Position numbers and translations under genes: made by a program
Notes under the pieces: model-generated
The model's database searches: none
Told to the model about the DNA's origin: nothing
Seen by the model: the letters and a program-made list of their open reading frames with translations, nothing else
Shown: positions 50,279 through 61,000 of the stretch, one piece after another
Position numbering within the stretch: the first letter of the stretch is position 1
Layout: every line of letters starts with the position of its first letter
Source of the DNA: Parafrankia irregularis
GTDB taxonomy: Bacteria; Actinomycetota; Actinomycetes; Frankiales; Frankiaceae
Length of the DNA stretch: 64,000 nt
Assembly (NCBI RefSeq): GCF_001536285.1
Contig: NZ_FAOZ01000003.1
Coordinates: 248,001-312,000, forward strand
Direction of reading: 5' to 3'

Positions 50279-51976
50279 TCATCGGACGCGGCGCCGCGGC
50301 CGCCCGGTCGAAACCGGGCCGGCGAATTGCGCGTGAGGAATTATAACGGCGGCTCCGGCGAGGCGGTGCGCTCCCCCGCGCCGTCGATGCCGAGGAGCTC
50401 GCCGTAAAGTAAGCAGGCTGACAACCGCTCCGGCGGCGACCAGTGCGGCCGACACCTCCAACCCGCGGGCGTAGCCGGCGACGAATGCCTCCGGGAAGGC
50501 CGCGCCATCCGCCATCAGTGCGCGTTGCCGGGAAAGCAGAATCGCGCCGGTCAACGCTACCCCCAGCACGCCCGACACCTCACGGGCGGAACTGAGCACA
50601 GCTGAGGCCATGCCCTCGGTCGAGGCCGGGAGAACTTCCAGGATCCGGGACGTCATCGGCGTCGTCAGGGCTGAGCCCGCCCCGATGACGAGCAGGCCCG
50701 GCAGGAGCTCGACGAAGGTGGCGTCCACCGGAATCCAGGCGATGATCAACAGCCCGCCGGCCACCATCAGCAGCCCACCGGCCACCGTCCAGTGCGCGCC
50801 ACACCTGCGGGCCAGCAGACCGGCCGGGGGAACCATCACGATCAGGGCCAGCGCGAGCGGAACAAAGGCCAGGCCCGCCCGGGTGGGGCTGTAGCCCAGC
50901 ACAAGCTGCAGAAACAGGGCGGTGAAGAAGAAGACCCCGTTCACCCCCAGCCCCCACAGGACCTGGGCCACGATTCCGCCGCTGAACGCCCGCAGCCGGA
51001 ACAGGTTCAGGGCCACCATGGGCTCCCTGGCCCGTCCCTCGATCACCAGGAACAGGCTGCCGGCCACCGCCGCGACAGCGAAGGACAGCAGGATGCGGGC
51101 CGACCCGAATCCCAGCGTGTTGCCTTCGACCAGCGCATACGTGAGGGCCAGCAGCGCGAGCCCGGACAGCACGACACCGGGCAGATCGAGCCGCGGCCGT
51201 CGGCCGGCGTGCTCGGGTCCCCACGGCTGACCGCGGCTCGCCCGCGCTGCCAGGAGCATGGCGAGGGCGCACACCGGCAGGTTCAGGTAGAAGATCCAGC
51301 TCCAGTGGGCGTACTGGGTGATCGTCCCACCGACGGCGGGGCCGAGGGCGAGCGCGACCGCGATGGCGGCGGTGAGGACACCGGCGCCGAGATGGCGATC
51401 CCGCTCGTCCAGGTCGGCGGCGAGGATCGCCAGCGCCGCCGGCAGCGCCAGCGCTCCACCCGCCCCCTGCGCGAGCCGCGCGAGGATCAGCGCGAGGGAG
51501 GTGTCCGCGGCGCCGGCGACACCGGAGAACACCGCGAAGACCGCCAGCCCCAGCAGGAGGACCCGCCAGCGGCCGAACAGGTCGGTGAGACGTCCGCCCA
51601 GCAGCAGCAGGCTGGAGAAGGCGAGGATGTAGCTCGTCGCCACCCATTCCAGCCCAGCCGCGGACAGCGCGAAGTCGCGCTGCATGGACGGCAGCGCGAC
51701 GTTCACGACCGTGTTGTCCAGCGCGGTGATGAACGCCGCGAGCCCGATCGGCGCGATCGCCCTGCGGCCGGCCAGGCCGCCGCGCACGGTCCGCTGCCGT
51801 CGCCGGCGCCCCGCTCGGCGCGCCGGGCGCCGAACCTCCGGAGGAGCCGCCGGCTGACCCCCGGGTTGAATGGCCCCGGGGGCTGCCGGCAGAGCCGTCC
51901 GGCCGGCTGACCCCTTGTCCGTCCGGACGGCGGTCGCTTCGTCCGCCCGGACGGTCATCACGTCAGTGCTGGTCAC
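50279..51976 (-). CDS. MFS multidrug-type exporter (DHA2/EmrB-QacA family, 14 helices)
   Basis: A 565-residue exporter. The first helix holds IAPIGLAAFITALDNTVVNVALPSM (motif D1), loop 2-3 has GGRLTDLFGRWRVLLLG (motif A), and helix 5 contains LALGPAVGGTITQ (motif C, antiporter). The N-terminal 70 residues are an Arg/Pro/Ala-rich cytosolic extension, and the C-terminus is also basic. It begins 34 bp after the Ag85-like gene on the same strand, so it is likely part of the lipid operon and could export the product or a precursor in place of an MmpL3-type pump. That role is inference; DHA2 pumps usually expel drugs. Confidence 0.9.
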   Translation of the reverse strand: MTSTDVMTVRADEATAVRTDKGSAGRTALPAAPGAIQPGGQPAAPPEVRRPARRAGRRRRQRTVRGGLAGRRAIAPIGLAAFITALDNTVVNVALPSMQRDFALSAAGLEWVATSYILAFSSLLLLGGRLTDLFGRWRVLLLGLAVFAVFSGVAGAADTSLALILARLAQGAGGALALPAALAILAADLDERDRHLGAGVLTAAIAVALALGPAVGGTITQYAHWSWIFYLNLPVCALAMLLAARASRGQPWGPEHAGRRPRLDLPGVVLSGLALLALTYALVEGNTLGFGSARILLSFAVAAVAGSLFLVIEGRAREPMVALNLFRLRAFSGGIVAQVLWGLGVNGVFFFTALFLQLVLGYSPTRAGLAFVPLALALIVMVPPAGLLARRCGAHWTVAGGLLMVAGGLLIIAWIPVDATFVELLPGLLVIGAGSALTTPMTSRILEVLPASTEGMASAVLSSAREVSGVLGVALTGAILLSRQRALMADGAAFPEAFVAGYARGLEVSAALVAAGAVVSLLTLRRAPRHRRRGGAHRLAGAAVIIPHAQFAGPVSTGRPRRRVR

Positions 51977-52010
51977 CGGTGCTCACCAACCATCGTTCGC
52001 TGACGCGGCG

Positions 52011-53432
52011 CTAGGCCGCGGGCAGGCCGAGGCCTGCGGCCAGCGTCGGCCATGACCGGACGAGCTGGCGGTCCCAGTACTTCCAGCTGTGCGTGCCGTT
52101 GCCGTAGAAGTCCGTCACCACCGGCAGTCGCCCCGCGTTCGCGGCTCGCATGAACGCCTGGCCGTTGTTGTTGGTGGCCATCTCGAAGGGGTCCGAGTCC
52201 GCGCCGGCGTAGTCCAGTGGGCCTGGGGTGCCGTTGCCGGAGGAGACGTAGAGGTTGATCCCGCGCAGCCTGGTGATCAGGTCGGCGGGGTTTCGCCTCG
52301 CCCAGACCGCCAGGAACAGCACCGGATCCCCCCACATGGCCCAGGAGAGCTGCCCTTCCCGCACCAGCAGGCCCTGGATCAGCCCCGAGGAGAGGAAACC
52401 GATGCTGTCGAGCACACCGCTGTAGGACGCGGCGGCACCGTAGGCCCCGGGGTGCAGCGCGGAGAGCGCGAACGCCGCGTACCCGCCGACCGACGCGCCG
52501 GCGATGGCGGCCCGGCCGGAGGCGCGGTAGCCCCGCTGGAGGATCTGCGGGAGCTCGGTGGCCAGGAAGGTGTCGTAGCCCCAGCCCTTGCGCAGCACGC
52601 CGATGTTGAGCCAGTTCGTCCCGAAGCCGGCGGAGCCGTCGCTGGGCATGACGACCAGCGCCTGCTTGTCCGCGGCGAAGGAGCGGATGTTGGTGAACAC
52701 CGACCAGGACTGGTAGTCCGCCTTCTCGCAGCAGCCGTGGATGAGATACAGGGACGGCCAGGTCTGCGCCGGGCTGCCCGCCCAGCCGGCGGGCAGGATC
52801 ACCCGCACCGGGGCCGCACCGTTCAGCGCCGGCGAGACGATCATGAGGTCGACGGTGCGGTCGTCCACCCGTGACTCGTAGGCGACGTACGCACCGTCGT
52901 CCGCCATCGCCGCCACCGAACCGACGACCGGGACGGTTCCCGCGTTCGGAACGCCCAGGGTGGCGGTCGCGGGCACCAGGTTGGTGAGCGTGTTGAGGCC
53001 GCCGTTCACGCTGCGGTTCACCTGGGTCAGCGGCGCCACGGCCGATCCCGGCACCCGTGCGGCCAGGCTGGCCGCGCTGACGCGGGTGGTGGACGCCCGC
53101 GTCGAGAGCGCGACCGTTTCCGCTCCCGGCCCGGTCTGCCCGGCCGGCCCGACGGCGGGCAGCCCGAGAGCCAGGCCGCCCGCGGCCAGCACCAGGAAAC
53201 CGGCGAGCAGCCGGGTCGGGATGCCAAGGCGTCCGCCGCCCGATCGTCGTCCCGACGCGCCTGTACCGTCCGGGTGCCGCATCGGCGATCCCGGCCCGTC
53301 CGAGCTCCTTCTCGGCGACGTTAATCGCCGCCGGCGGCGGTCGCGGGGCGGGTCCGTCGGGCGGTTGCCGTCGGTGTGCTCTGTCGGGCTGGTCCCGGTT
53401 GTCTCGGGCCCTGCCACCGGTGTCGTGTCCAT
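52011..53432 (-). CDS. Antigen-85-like mycolyltransferase-family esterase
   Basis: A 473-residue secreted or membrane-anchored alpha/beta hydrolase. The N-terminal 75 residues are Arg/Pro/Thr-rich, followed by a membrane helix (LLAGFLVLAAGGLALGLPAV). The catalytic domain reads VILPAGWAGS, SLYLIHGCCEKADYQSW, GFGTNWLN, the nucleophile elbow IAGASVGGYAAFALSALHPG and the C-terminal GNGTHSWKYWDRQLV with the catalytic His. These are hallmarks of the antigen 85 family, which moves mycolates onto trehalose and arabinogalactan. ATG 53432 follows GGGAGA; GTG 53450 is an alternative. It directly follows accD in the operon. Confidence 0.87.
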   Translation of the reverse strand: MDTTPVAGPETTGTSPTEHTDGNRPTDPPRDRRRRRLTSPRRSSDGPGSPMRHPDGTGASGRRSGGGRLGIPTRLLAGFLVLAAGGLALGLPAVGPAGQTGPGAETVALSTRASTTRVSAASLAARVPGSAVAPLTQVNRSVNGGLNTLTNLVPATATLGVPNAGTVPVVGSVAAMADDGAYVAYESRVDDRTVDLMIVSPALNGAAPVRVILPAGWAGSPAQTWPSLYLIHGCCEKADYQSWSVFTNIRSFAADKQALVVMPSDGSAGFGTNWLNIGVLRKGWGYDTFLATELPQILQRGYRASGRAAIAGASVGGYAAFALSALHPGAYGAAASYSGVLDSIGFLSSGLIQGLLVREGQLSWAMWGDPVLFLAVWARRNPADLITRLRGINLYVSSGNGTPGPLDYAGADSDPFEMATNNNGQAFMRAANAGRLPVVTDFYGNGTHSWKYWDRQLVRSWPTLAAGLGLPAA

Positions 53433-53456
53433 CTCGTTGCTTTCTCCCACGGCCCG

Positions 53457-55064
53457 CTACAGGGGCATGTTGTTGTGTTTTCCGACCTGCTGGACCGAGC
53501 GTTTACCCCGCAGGGACCGCAGCCCCGCACGGATCCGCGCCCGGGTCTCACAGGGCTGGATGACGGCGTCGATGAACCCGCGCTCGGCGGCCGCATAGGG
53601 TGACAGCGCGGTGCGCTCGTAGTCGGCGGTCAGCCGAGCACGCAGTTGATCCGCCTCCGGGCCGGTCCCGGCGGCCCGCAGCTCCCTGCGGTGCAGGACC
53701 TCCACCGCACCGGTGGCACCCATCACCGCGATCTCGGCGCTCGGCCAGGCCAGGTTGATGTCCGCGCCGAGGTGCTTGGACCCCATCACCGCGTAGCCGC
53801 CGCCGTAGGCCTTGCGCAGCACGACGGTGACCATCGGCACGGTCGCCTCACCGTAGGCGAACAGGAGCTTGGCGCCGCGACGGATGATGCCGCGCCGCTC
53901 CTGGTCGAGCCCGGGCAGGTAGCCGGGGACGTCGACGAACGTCAGGATCGGAATGTTGAACGCGTCGCAGAAACGGACGAAACGGGCGGCCTTCTCGGAG
54001 GCGTCGATGTCGAGGACACCCGCGCTCACCGCCGACTGGTTCGCGACCACCCCGACCGACTCTCCGTCGACCCGGCCGAGTCCGCACACGATGTTCCCGG
54101 CGAACAGCTCCTGGAACTCCAGCAGGTCACCGTCGTCCAGCACCACGTCGAGAACCTTGCGGACGTCCAGGAGCCCACCGGCGGAGTCGGGGACCAGCCG
54201 GTCGAGGGCACGGTCCGCGTCGGTCAGGTCGTCCCGGCCGGACCTGCCAGAGCCGCCGGAGCGGGGGTAGGAGGGCGGCGTGCTCAGCGCGTTGTCCGGC
54301 AGGAAGCCCAGCAGGCACTGCACCCAGTCGAGGGCGTCGGCCTCGTCGGTCGCCACGTAGTGCGCCGTCCCGGCGGCGGCGTTGTGGCGCGCCCCGCCGA
54401 GCTCCTCGAGGGTGACGTCCTCCCCGGTCACCGAACGCACGACGTCCGGCCCCGTGACGAACATGTGGGACGTCTCGTCCACCATCACCGTCACGTCGGT
54501 GAGAGCGGGTGAGTAGGCCGCACCACCCGCGCACGAGCCCATGATCATCGAGATCTGCGGGATGACCCCCGAGGCCTGGATGTTGAGCCGGCCGTACTCC
54601 GCGTACCGCGCCAGCGCCGTGACACCCTCCTGGATGCGCGCCCCGCCGGAGTCGTTGATGCCGATGATCGGGCAGCCGACCCGCATCGCCAGCTCCATCA
54701 CCTTGATGATCTTCTCGCCGAACGCCTCGCCCAGGCTGCCGCCGAAGACACTGACGTCCTGGGAGAACACGCACACCGGCCGGCCACCGATCTGGCCGTG
54801 GCCGCAGACCAGCCCGTCGCCGTACGGGCGGGCGGCCTCCGCGCCGGCACCGCCACCGCTGCCGCCGCCGCCGTCAGCCCGGCTGCGGACGAGGGTGTCG
54901 AGCTCGGTGAAGGTGCCCGGATCACACAGGGCCTCGATGCGCTCCCGTGCGCTCATCCGGCCCTCGGCCCGCCGCCGGGCGAGGGTGCGGGGCGACCCGC
55001 CGGCGGCGGCGAGCGCCAGCCGGCGGTCGAGCTCCTTGCCGCTCACGGCCGTCGCCCGCGTCAC
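53457..55064 (-). CDS. accD: Acyl-CoA carboxylase carboxyltransferase subunit (AccD4-like)
   Basis: A 535-residue biotin-dependent carboxyltransferase beta subunit. Both crotonase-fold halves are complete: SQDVSVFGGSLGEAFGEKI, GINDSGGARIQEGV and GSCAGGAAYSPALTD (first oxyanion), then FVDVPGYLPGLDQERRGIIRRGAKLLFAY and RKAYGGGYAVMGSKHLGAD (second). Ala425 stands where propionyl-CoA carboxylases have Asp in AYDVM, so propionyl-CoA is not the expected substrate. GTG overlaps the PKS stop (GTGA). Its place next to a Pks13-like gene matches accD4, which carboxylates the long-chain alpha branch. The biotinylated alpha subunit must lie elsewhere. Confidence 0.92.
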   Translation of the reverse strand: MTRATAVSGKELDRRLALAAAGGSPRTLARRRAEGRMSARERIEALCDPGTFTELDTLVRSRADGGGGSGGGAGAEAARPYGDGLVCGHGQIGGRPVCVFSQDVSVFGGSLGEAFGEKIIKVMELAMRVGCPIIGINDSGGARIQEGVTALARYAEYGRLNIQASGVIPQISMIMGSCAGGAAYSPALTDVTVMVDETSHMFVTGPDVVRSVTGEDVTLEELGGARHNAAAGTAHYVATDEADALDWVQCLLGFLPDNALSTPPSYPRSGGSGRSGRDDLTDADRALDRLVPDSAGGLLDVRKVLDVVLDDGDLLEFQELFAGNIVCGLGRVDGESVGVVANQSAVSAGVLDIDASEKAARFVRFCDAFNIPILTFVDVPGYLPGLDQERRGIIRRGAKLLFAYGEATVPMVTVVLRKAYGGGYAVMGSKHLGADINLAWPSAEIAVMGATGAVEVLHRRELRAAGTGPEADQLRARLTADYERTALSPYAAAERGFIDAVIQPCETRARIRAGLRSLRGKRSVQQVGKHNNMPL

Positions 55065-58000
55065 CGGGTGCCCCGCTGCTCCGGCACGGACGCCGAACCG
55101 AACGCCCCGCCAGGCCCTCGTGGATCAGCCCTGTCCGTCCCGCCAGGCCCGCCCGCCCCGTCCGGCACCGGAGCCGGGGTTGGGGTTGGGGTTGGGGCGA
55201 GCAGCCGCGACAGGTGCCGGGCGATCACGTCGACGTTCGGGCGGTCGATCAGTGAGGTGTGGTCACCGGGAACCGTGACGATCTCCAGGTTCGGCACCGT
55301 CGCCGCCCAGCCCAGGTCGGCGTCGTCACGCAGGTAGCGGGGGTCGAGCGCGACCGTCACCTGGTGGGGCGAGGCCGCTCGGTAGAGCACCGTGCGTCCG
55401 TCGTAGCGGCGCGGCTGGTAGTTCTCGGCGATCCGCGCGTCGAGGTAGGAGGTGCGCTGGTGGTGCAGCACACCGGGGGTCATGGCGATGTCGGAGGCGG
55501 CGAGGATCTCGAAGATCCGTTCGACCTGCTCGGCGTCGTCGGCACCGGCCAGCTCGTCGTAGGGCAGGTCGAGGTCCACGCCGTAGACCTCGCGCAGGTA
55601 GTCGACGAACCGCCCGAAGCGGGTCAGGAGCTGATCCGTGGCGGACAGCCCGGCCGGTGCCGGCAACGGCAGAATCGTGTCGATCATCAGGACGACCTCG
55701 ACCTCGCCGCCCGCCGCGACGATCTGGTGCGCGACCTCCTGCGCGAGCAGGCCACCGAAGGACCACCCACCCAGCCGGTACGGCCCCGCGGGAGCGATCT
55801 TCCGGATCATGGAATGATAGGCGGCGGCCTTGCGCTCCACCTGCCCGATGTCGTCGAGCCGCTCCAGGCCGAACACGGGCACCCGCGGATCCAGCAGCCG
55901 CACGAGCGGCTCGTACACGGCGGTCGGACCGCCCGCCGGATGGAACAGGAACAGCGGCGGCTGCGAACCGGCACCGCGCAGCACGCGCACGCCGGCCCCC
56001 GCGTTGCCCATCAGACGGTCCCGGATCACCTCGGCGAGAGCTTCGATCGTGCGCGCCCCCGCAAGCTCCGCGCGCTCCCGCGCGTCGGCACGGGTGGCCC
56101 CGTCACCGAGACGTTCGGCGACCAGCCCGAGGAAGCGTTCGGTCTCGACCGGGCCGAGAACCGTGGCCAGATCGTCGGTCACCCCGATCGGCTCCGTCGT
56201 GACCGTCGCCGCGAGCAACGCCACCAGCCACCGCTCCGCCGGCTCCCGGGCAGCCATCGGCATTCCCCGGCCCGAGACCTCCCCGGTAACCGCGGCGGTC
56301 TGCGCCGGCACCGCTCCCGCCGCCGGCACCGCTCCCGCCGCCGGCACGGCCCCCGCCGAACCGGGCCGCGCCTGCGTGGATCCTGTCGGCGACCTCCCAT
56401 CGGGCGCGGAGTCCGACGCCAGGCCGAGGGCCTCCACCAGGTGTGCCTGGAGATCACCGAGGCTGGCGCCGCGCAGCAGCAGACGGACCGGAAGCGGCAG
56501 GCCGAAGTCGTGCTCGACGGCGTTGCGTGCCCGCATCGCCATCAGCGAGTCGAACCCGAGCTCCGTCAGCGGGACGTCGGCATCCACCTGCTGCGGTTCC
56601 AGACCCATGATCCCCGCGACGCGGCTGCGCAGCCGATCCGCGATCACGGCCCGGGCCCGCGCCGGCGGCAGGTCCGCCAGCGCCGTGACGCCGGGCCAGG
56701 AGTCGTCCTGCGCACCCGGATCGGCGCCGAGCACGTCGGCGAAGAAGGCGAGATCAGCGAGGCCGGGCAGCAACGCCAGCGCACGGGCCGGCGAGAGCCG
56801 CACCACCCCGGTGTGGGCCCGGCCGGTGGCGACCACCGTCTCCAGGGCCTCCATCGCCGTCGTCGGCACCAGCGGTTCGAGCAGCGCGTTCGTGACCCCG
56901 GCGGCGCCCCCGACCTGGGCCCAGGCACCCCAGTTGATGCTCGTCGCCGGCAGGCCGCTCCGGCGGCGCAGTGCGACCAGCGCGTCGAGCCAGGCGTTCG
57001 CGGTCGCGTACGAGGCCTGCCCGGGCGAGCCGAGCAGCGCCGCCGCCGAGGAGTAGACCAGCCACCAGTCCAGTTCCGTACCGGTCTGCGCGGCCAGCCG
57101 CGCGGTGGCCACGTGCAGGTTCCAGCCGCCGACGACCTTCGGACGCCAGACGGCGGCCAGCGCGGCCGGATCCAGGTCCAGGACCGACTGGTCCGCCAGG
57201 GCTCCCGCCGCGTGCGCGACGCCCCGCAGCACCAGATCACCGGCCGTGGCCTCGGTCAGCAGCCGTGCCGCGGTCTCCGGCAGCGCGATGTCACCGGTGA
57301 CGATGACGATGTCGCACCCACCGCCGCCGGTGATCTCCCCGGACGTGCCAGACGTGCCGGACGTGCCGGACGTGCCAGACGTGCCGGACGTGCCAGACGT
57401 GCCGGACGCGGCGGCTTCGGCAGGTTCGGCGAGTTCGCCGGCGGCGGTGGCGGGCTGCGGAACGGGCCCGGCGTCGTTCGCGACCCGGGCCAGCCCGAGG
57501 CCCGGGATCATCCGCCATCCGGGCGGTGCCGCGCCGGCCTGATCCTGTTCCCGGGGCAGAGTCCGCCCGTTCAGAACGACCCTGGAGGCCCCGCCGTCCA
57601 CCAGCCGACGGGCCAGCAGCAGGCCCAGCCCGCCGAGCCCACCCGTGACGATGTAGGAACCCGGCCGCACCAGCGGCACCGCGGCCGCCTCCACCGGCCC
57701 AGCAGGGGACGCGGAGCCGCCTGGCTCCTCGGCGACGCGTGTCAGCCGGGCGGCGAACCGGCGCCCGTCACGCCAGGCCACCTCGTCGTCGGCCGCGTCG
57801 GAGATGATCTCCACCGCGACCGGCGCGAGCGCCGCGGCCTCGTCGTCCTCCCCGGTGCCGGCGGCGGTGCCGGGGGCTGTGCCGGCGGCGAGATCGAGGT
57901 CGAGCAGCGTCGTCCGCAGGAACGGATGCTCCAGCGCCAGCACACGGACCAGGCCACGCAGCGCCGCCTGGGAGGGCACGGGCAGGTCCCCGTCGGCGAC

Positions 58001-61000
58001 CGCGGCCGCCCCACGGGTGACGATCCACAGCCGGGGCGGATGCTGGGTGCCGTGGCGGACCAGCGTCCTCGCCAACGCGGCCACGGCCGCGGTCAGCTCG
58101 GCGCCGGCCATCGGGTCCGTTCCGGCGGGAAGGCCCACCGGCGCGGGTTCCGGGCGCCCCCCGAGGGAGGCCTCGTCGTCGCCGGAGGCCGGCGCCGGCG
58201 CGACGACCAGCACGACTCCCCGCACCTGCCCGGAGCCGACCAGGGTGGCGATGCGTCCCTCATCGGTCGTGCTGAGCGCGACAACCCCGCCTGGTGAGCC
58301 GCTGCGCCGGTCGAGGAGCGCAGCCACCGCGTCCCGGTCCCCGGAGTCGTCGGTGCCTGGCCTGGGCGCGGAGAGAACCAGCAGACGCGGCTGGGAAGCG
58401 GTCGCCGACGGCTGGTCCGGCCGGTCCGGCTGAGCGGACTGGACGGACTGGCCCGGCAGCGCCGGCTCGCCCTGCACCGGCAGCGGCGGAAGCGGAGCCT
58501 GCGTCCAGCCTGCCTCATAGAGCAGCGCGGACACCGGGACCGGAACGGCGCTCGCCTCCACCGGGCGCAGGACCACGTCCCGGGCGACGAGCAACGGCGT
58601 TCCGTCGTCCGCCGACAGCCGTACCTGGCCGATCAGGCCGTCCTCGTCGTCGCCGCCCGCGGCGGCCGGGGTGAGCAGCGCCGTGGCGTGCCCGCTCGTG
58701 ATCGGCCGGCCCTGCGGCCCGCCTGAGCGCGGGTCGAGCACGGTCAGCTCGCCGATACGCACCGGCAGGTGCAGCGGCACGCCACCGGCGGTGGCCTCGG
58801 GCCACAGGCCGACGGCGGCGACGCCCAGGGTCTGCAGGCAGAGGTCGCCCAGCGCCGGGTGGATCCGGTAGTGCGTATGAGGCTGCGCGGGCGCCGGCAG
58901 ACTGACCCGCGCCGACGCCGACGCCGACACCGGTGCTCCGGCCGGTGGGCCCACCGGGTCCGGCGGGGCCGTCCCTTCCCCTGGGGAGGTCACCGGGCCG
59001 GACGTCACGCGTGCGTCTGTGACGCCGACGAACGCGGGGCCGTACCGGTGGCCGGCCGCCTGCAGCGCCCCGTAGAGGTCGACGGACCTGCCGGCGCCCG
59101 CCTCGTCGACGACGTCCTCGGAACGGCCGGCGTCGCCAGCGCTGCCGGCGAGGCCCGTGCTGGCGGCGTGCTCCGCGACCTGGTCCGGGGCATGTTCCGC
59201 TGGCTCCACCCGGATCCGGGCGGTGGCGTGGCGCACCCAGCGACCGCCGCCCGCCGTCCGCCGGGAGAAGATCTCGATCGTTCCCGAGGCGGCGCCGGGG
59301 CCGTCCTCCACCACGGACGTGGTGACGTCGGTGTGCGGGCCCAGGGGCAGCAGTTCGAGCAGTTCGAGGTCGGTGACGACCGGCCGGCCGCGCCCGAGCA
59401 CCGCCGCGGCCGACAGGGCCATCTCCGCGAAGGCCGCACCCGGCAGCACGGCCACCCCGTGGACCGTGTGGTCCGCGAGCCACGGCAGCGCCTCCGTCCC
59501 GATGTCGGCCCGCCACACGTGCCGGCCCGACTCGGGGATCTCGATGTGCGCCCCCAGCAACGGGTGTCCCGGCGCGGTCCGTGAGGACACCGGGACCGGC
59601 GCGGCCCAGTGCCGGCGGTGCCGCCACGGCGCGGCCGGGACATCCACCAGCCTGGGCGTCACCGTCCCGGCCGACGCCGTCCCAGCCGACACCGAGCCAG
59701 TCGGCGCGGCATCTGTCGCCGGGGTGAGCAGGGCTTTCAGCGCGTCGCCGTCGCCGCCGAGCGCGAGCGCGGCCAGGTTCACGCGGAACTCGACCGTGTC
59801 GTCACGGTCACGCCGCAGGCTCGAGGCGACGTGGACACCGTTACCGGCCGTCTCGCGCAGGGCGCGCCCGGCGATCGGGTGCGGGGAGACTTCCAGGAAG
59901 CGGGTCGCCCCGTCCTCGAGGGCCGCCCGCACCGCGTGGACCGCCCGGACCGGGCGCCGGGCGTTGGCCGCCCAGTAGTCGGCATCGCAGGACGGCACCT
60001 CGCGCGGATCGTCCAGCACCGACCCGTACCAGGGGACGGCGGTCGGCGTGCCGCGGACCCACGCCAGCCGTGACCGCAGCTCGTCGAGGATGGGATCCAC
60101 CGCCGGCGAGTGCCCGGCACCGCTCACCTTCATCGGCAGCGCCGTCCGCCCCCGTGCCTCGACCGCCGCGACCAGCCGGGTCACCTGGTCGGCGTCGCCG
60201 GCGACCGTGCATTGGCGCGGCGAGGAGTGCATCGCGATGTGGACGCCGGGCAGGTCGGCCGCCAGCTGCCCGAACTCGGTCTCGGTGAGCTCGACGACCG
60301 CCATGGCGCCGGCGCCGGCCGCCGCCACCGAGCCCAGCAGCCGAGCCCGGGTCGCGATGACCTCCAGGCCGCTTTCGACGTCCAGTGCGCCGGCGACGAC
60401 CGAGGCCGCGACCTCGCCCATGGAGAAGCCGATGACCGCGGCCGGCCGCAGACCCGCCGAACGCCACAGCTGGGCGAGCGCCAGCTGCACCCCGAACAGG
60501 ATGATCTGCCCGGACTCGACGCCGTCGACCGCGTCGCCGCGTTCGAGCAGGCCGCGCAGGGACAGACCGGTCCGCGCCACGAACGGCTTGTCGAGGTCCT
60601 CGACGGCCGCGGCGAAGGCCGGTTCGTCGGTCAGCAGTCGCCGGCCCATGCCCGCCCACTGCGAGCCGTATCCGCTGAAGACCCAGACCGACCCCGTGGA
60701 CAGGTCCGGCCGCGCGGGCAGATCCGGTCTGGTGGGCAGGGCCGGTTGAGTGGGCAGGGCCAGCCCGGCGGGTTGGTGGCCGCGGGCCGGCCGTGTGAGC
60801 CTGGTCGTGCCGGGGGCGTCGGATTCGGCGGCGACCACCCTCAGCCGGGCGGCCAGTTCGTCGCCGTCCCGGCCGGCGACGGCCGCGCGGGCGGGAGCCG
60901 CCACGTCGAAGCGCCGTGCCAGCGTGAACGCGACGTCGTCCAGGTCGGCGGCCTGTCCATCCACCGTGGTGAGCCAGTCGGCCAGTGCCGCCGCGGTGCC

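Noticed and set aside
55259-58297. A 1012-codon open frame on the plus strand
   Set aside because: It lies opposite the synthase gene and its translation is Arg/Pro/Gly/His-rich without domains. High GC keeps such antisense frames open; the minus-strand frame shows intact KR, ACP and TE motifs.
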